Source: Saprospiraceae bacterium (GTDB lineage Bacteria; Bacteroidota; Bacteroidia; Chitinophagales; Saprospiraceae). Taken from it: a stretch of 6,172 nucleotides of DNA. The translations under genes were made by a program, and so were the position numbers. Position 1 is the first letter of the stretch. Each line of letters opens with the position of its first letter. This document shows, in pieces, positions 6,109 to 6,172 of this stretch. The notes beneath the pieces are model-generated. The model was not told the DNA's origin, searched no databases, and saw only the letters and a list, made by a program, of their open reading frames with translations. Location of the stretch: assembly GCA_007125435.1 (NCBI GenBank), contig SLDF01000121.1, positions 1-6,172 on the forward strand, in the 5' to 3' direction.

Positions 6109-6172
6109 TTAAAAAATATGCTTGACTGTTAATTGCACATCTCTGCCGGGTTCAGGTATGCGCACCCTTCGA
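6109..6172 (-). CDS. TonB-dependent receptor, C-terminal end only
   Basis: The minus-strand frame ending in TAA at 6111-6109 gives 20 residues, RRVRIPEPGRDVQLTVKHIF, before the window edge. The PEPGR motif followed by an alternating beta strand and a terminal Phe is the usual end of a TonB-dependent outer-membrane receptor: the last barrel strand, with the C-terminal aromatic recognised by the Bam machinery. No other visible part of the gene supports the call, so it rests on this motif and on the next gene being a lipoprotein 16 bases downstream, a common partnership in Bacteroidota. Such receptors import siderophores, metals, vitamins or glycans; the substrate cannot be told from the end. 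Confidence 0.72.
   Translation of the reverse strand, partial: RRVRIPEPGRDVQLTVKHIF

Overview
The window looks like a piece of a Bacteroidota chromosome. The evidence is AT-rich start regions with little or no Shine-Dalgarno signal, lipoproteins with acidic residues just after the lipobox cysteine, DUF4625-like domains, and the last codons of a TonB-dependent receptor. No species can be named from the sequence. All genes lie on the minus strand, so transcription runs from high to low coordinates.

Right part (6172 to 4948), an outer-membrane and surface module. It begins with the 3' end of a gene whose last 20 residues read like a TonB-dependent receptor C-terminus. Sixteen bases later comes a 148-residue lipoprotein. 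A 182-bp gap containing a GC-rich, hairpin-dense element follows, then a second, distantly similar, His-rich lipoprotein. Both lipoproteins look like DUF4625-type proteins.

Middle (4947 to 4656), a non-coding gap of 292 bp ahead of the hydrogenase genes. It holds a weak candidate terminator for the lipoprotein gene and a pair of closely similar imperfect palindromes that may be operator sites.

Left part (4655 to 1), a [NiFe]-hydrogenase maturation (hyp) operon in the order hypB, hypF, hypC, multi-pass membrane protein, hypD (cut by the window edge). HypF makes the cyanide ligands from carbamoyl phosphate (passing the group to HypE, not in this window). HypC and HypD assemble the Fe(CN)2CO unit, and HypB is the GTPase for nickel insertion. 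The genes are tightly packed: 2 bp between hypB and hypF, 40 bp between hypF and hypC, 4 bp between hypC and the membrane gene, and a 4-base ATGA overlap between the membrane gene and hypD. No hypA or hypE, and no hydrogenase structural gene, is visible here.

The points most worth attention are the unrecognised membrane protein locked between hypC and hypD, the possible link between the TonB/His-rich lipoprotein module and nickel supply for hydrogenase, the GC-rich structured element, and the tandem palindromes upstream of hypB.
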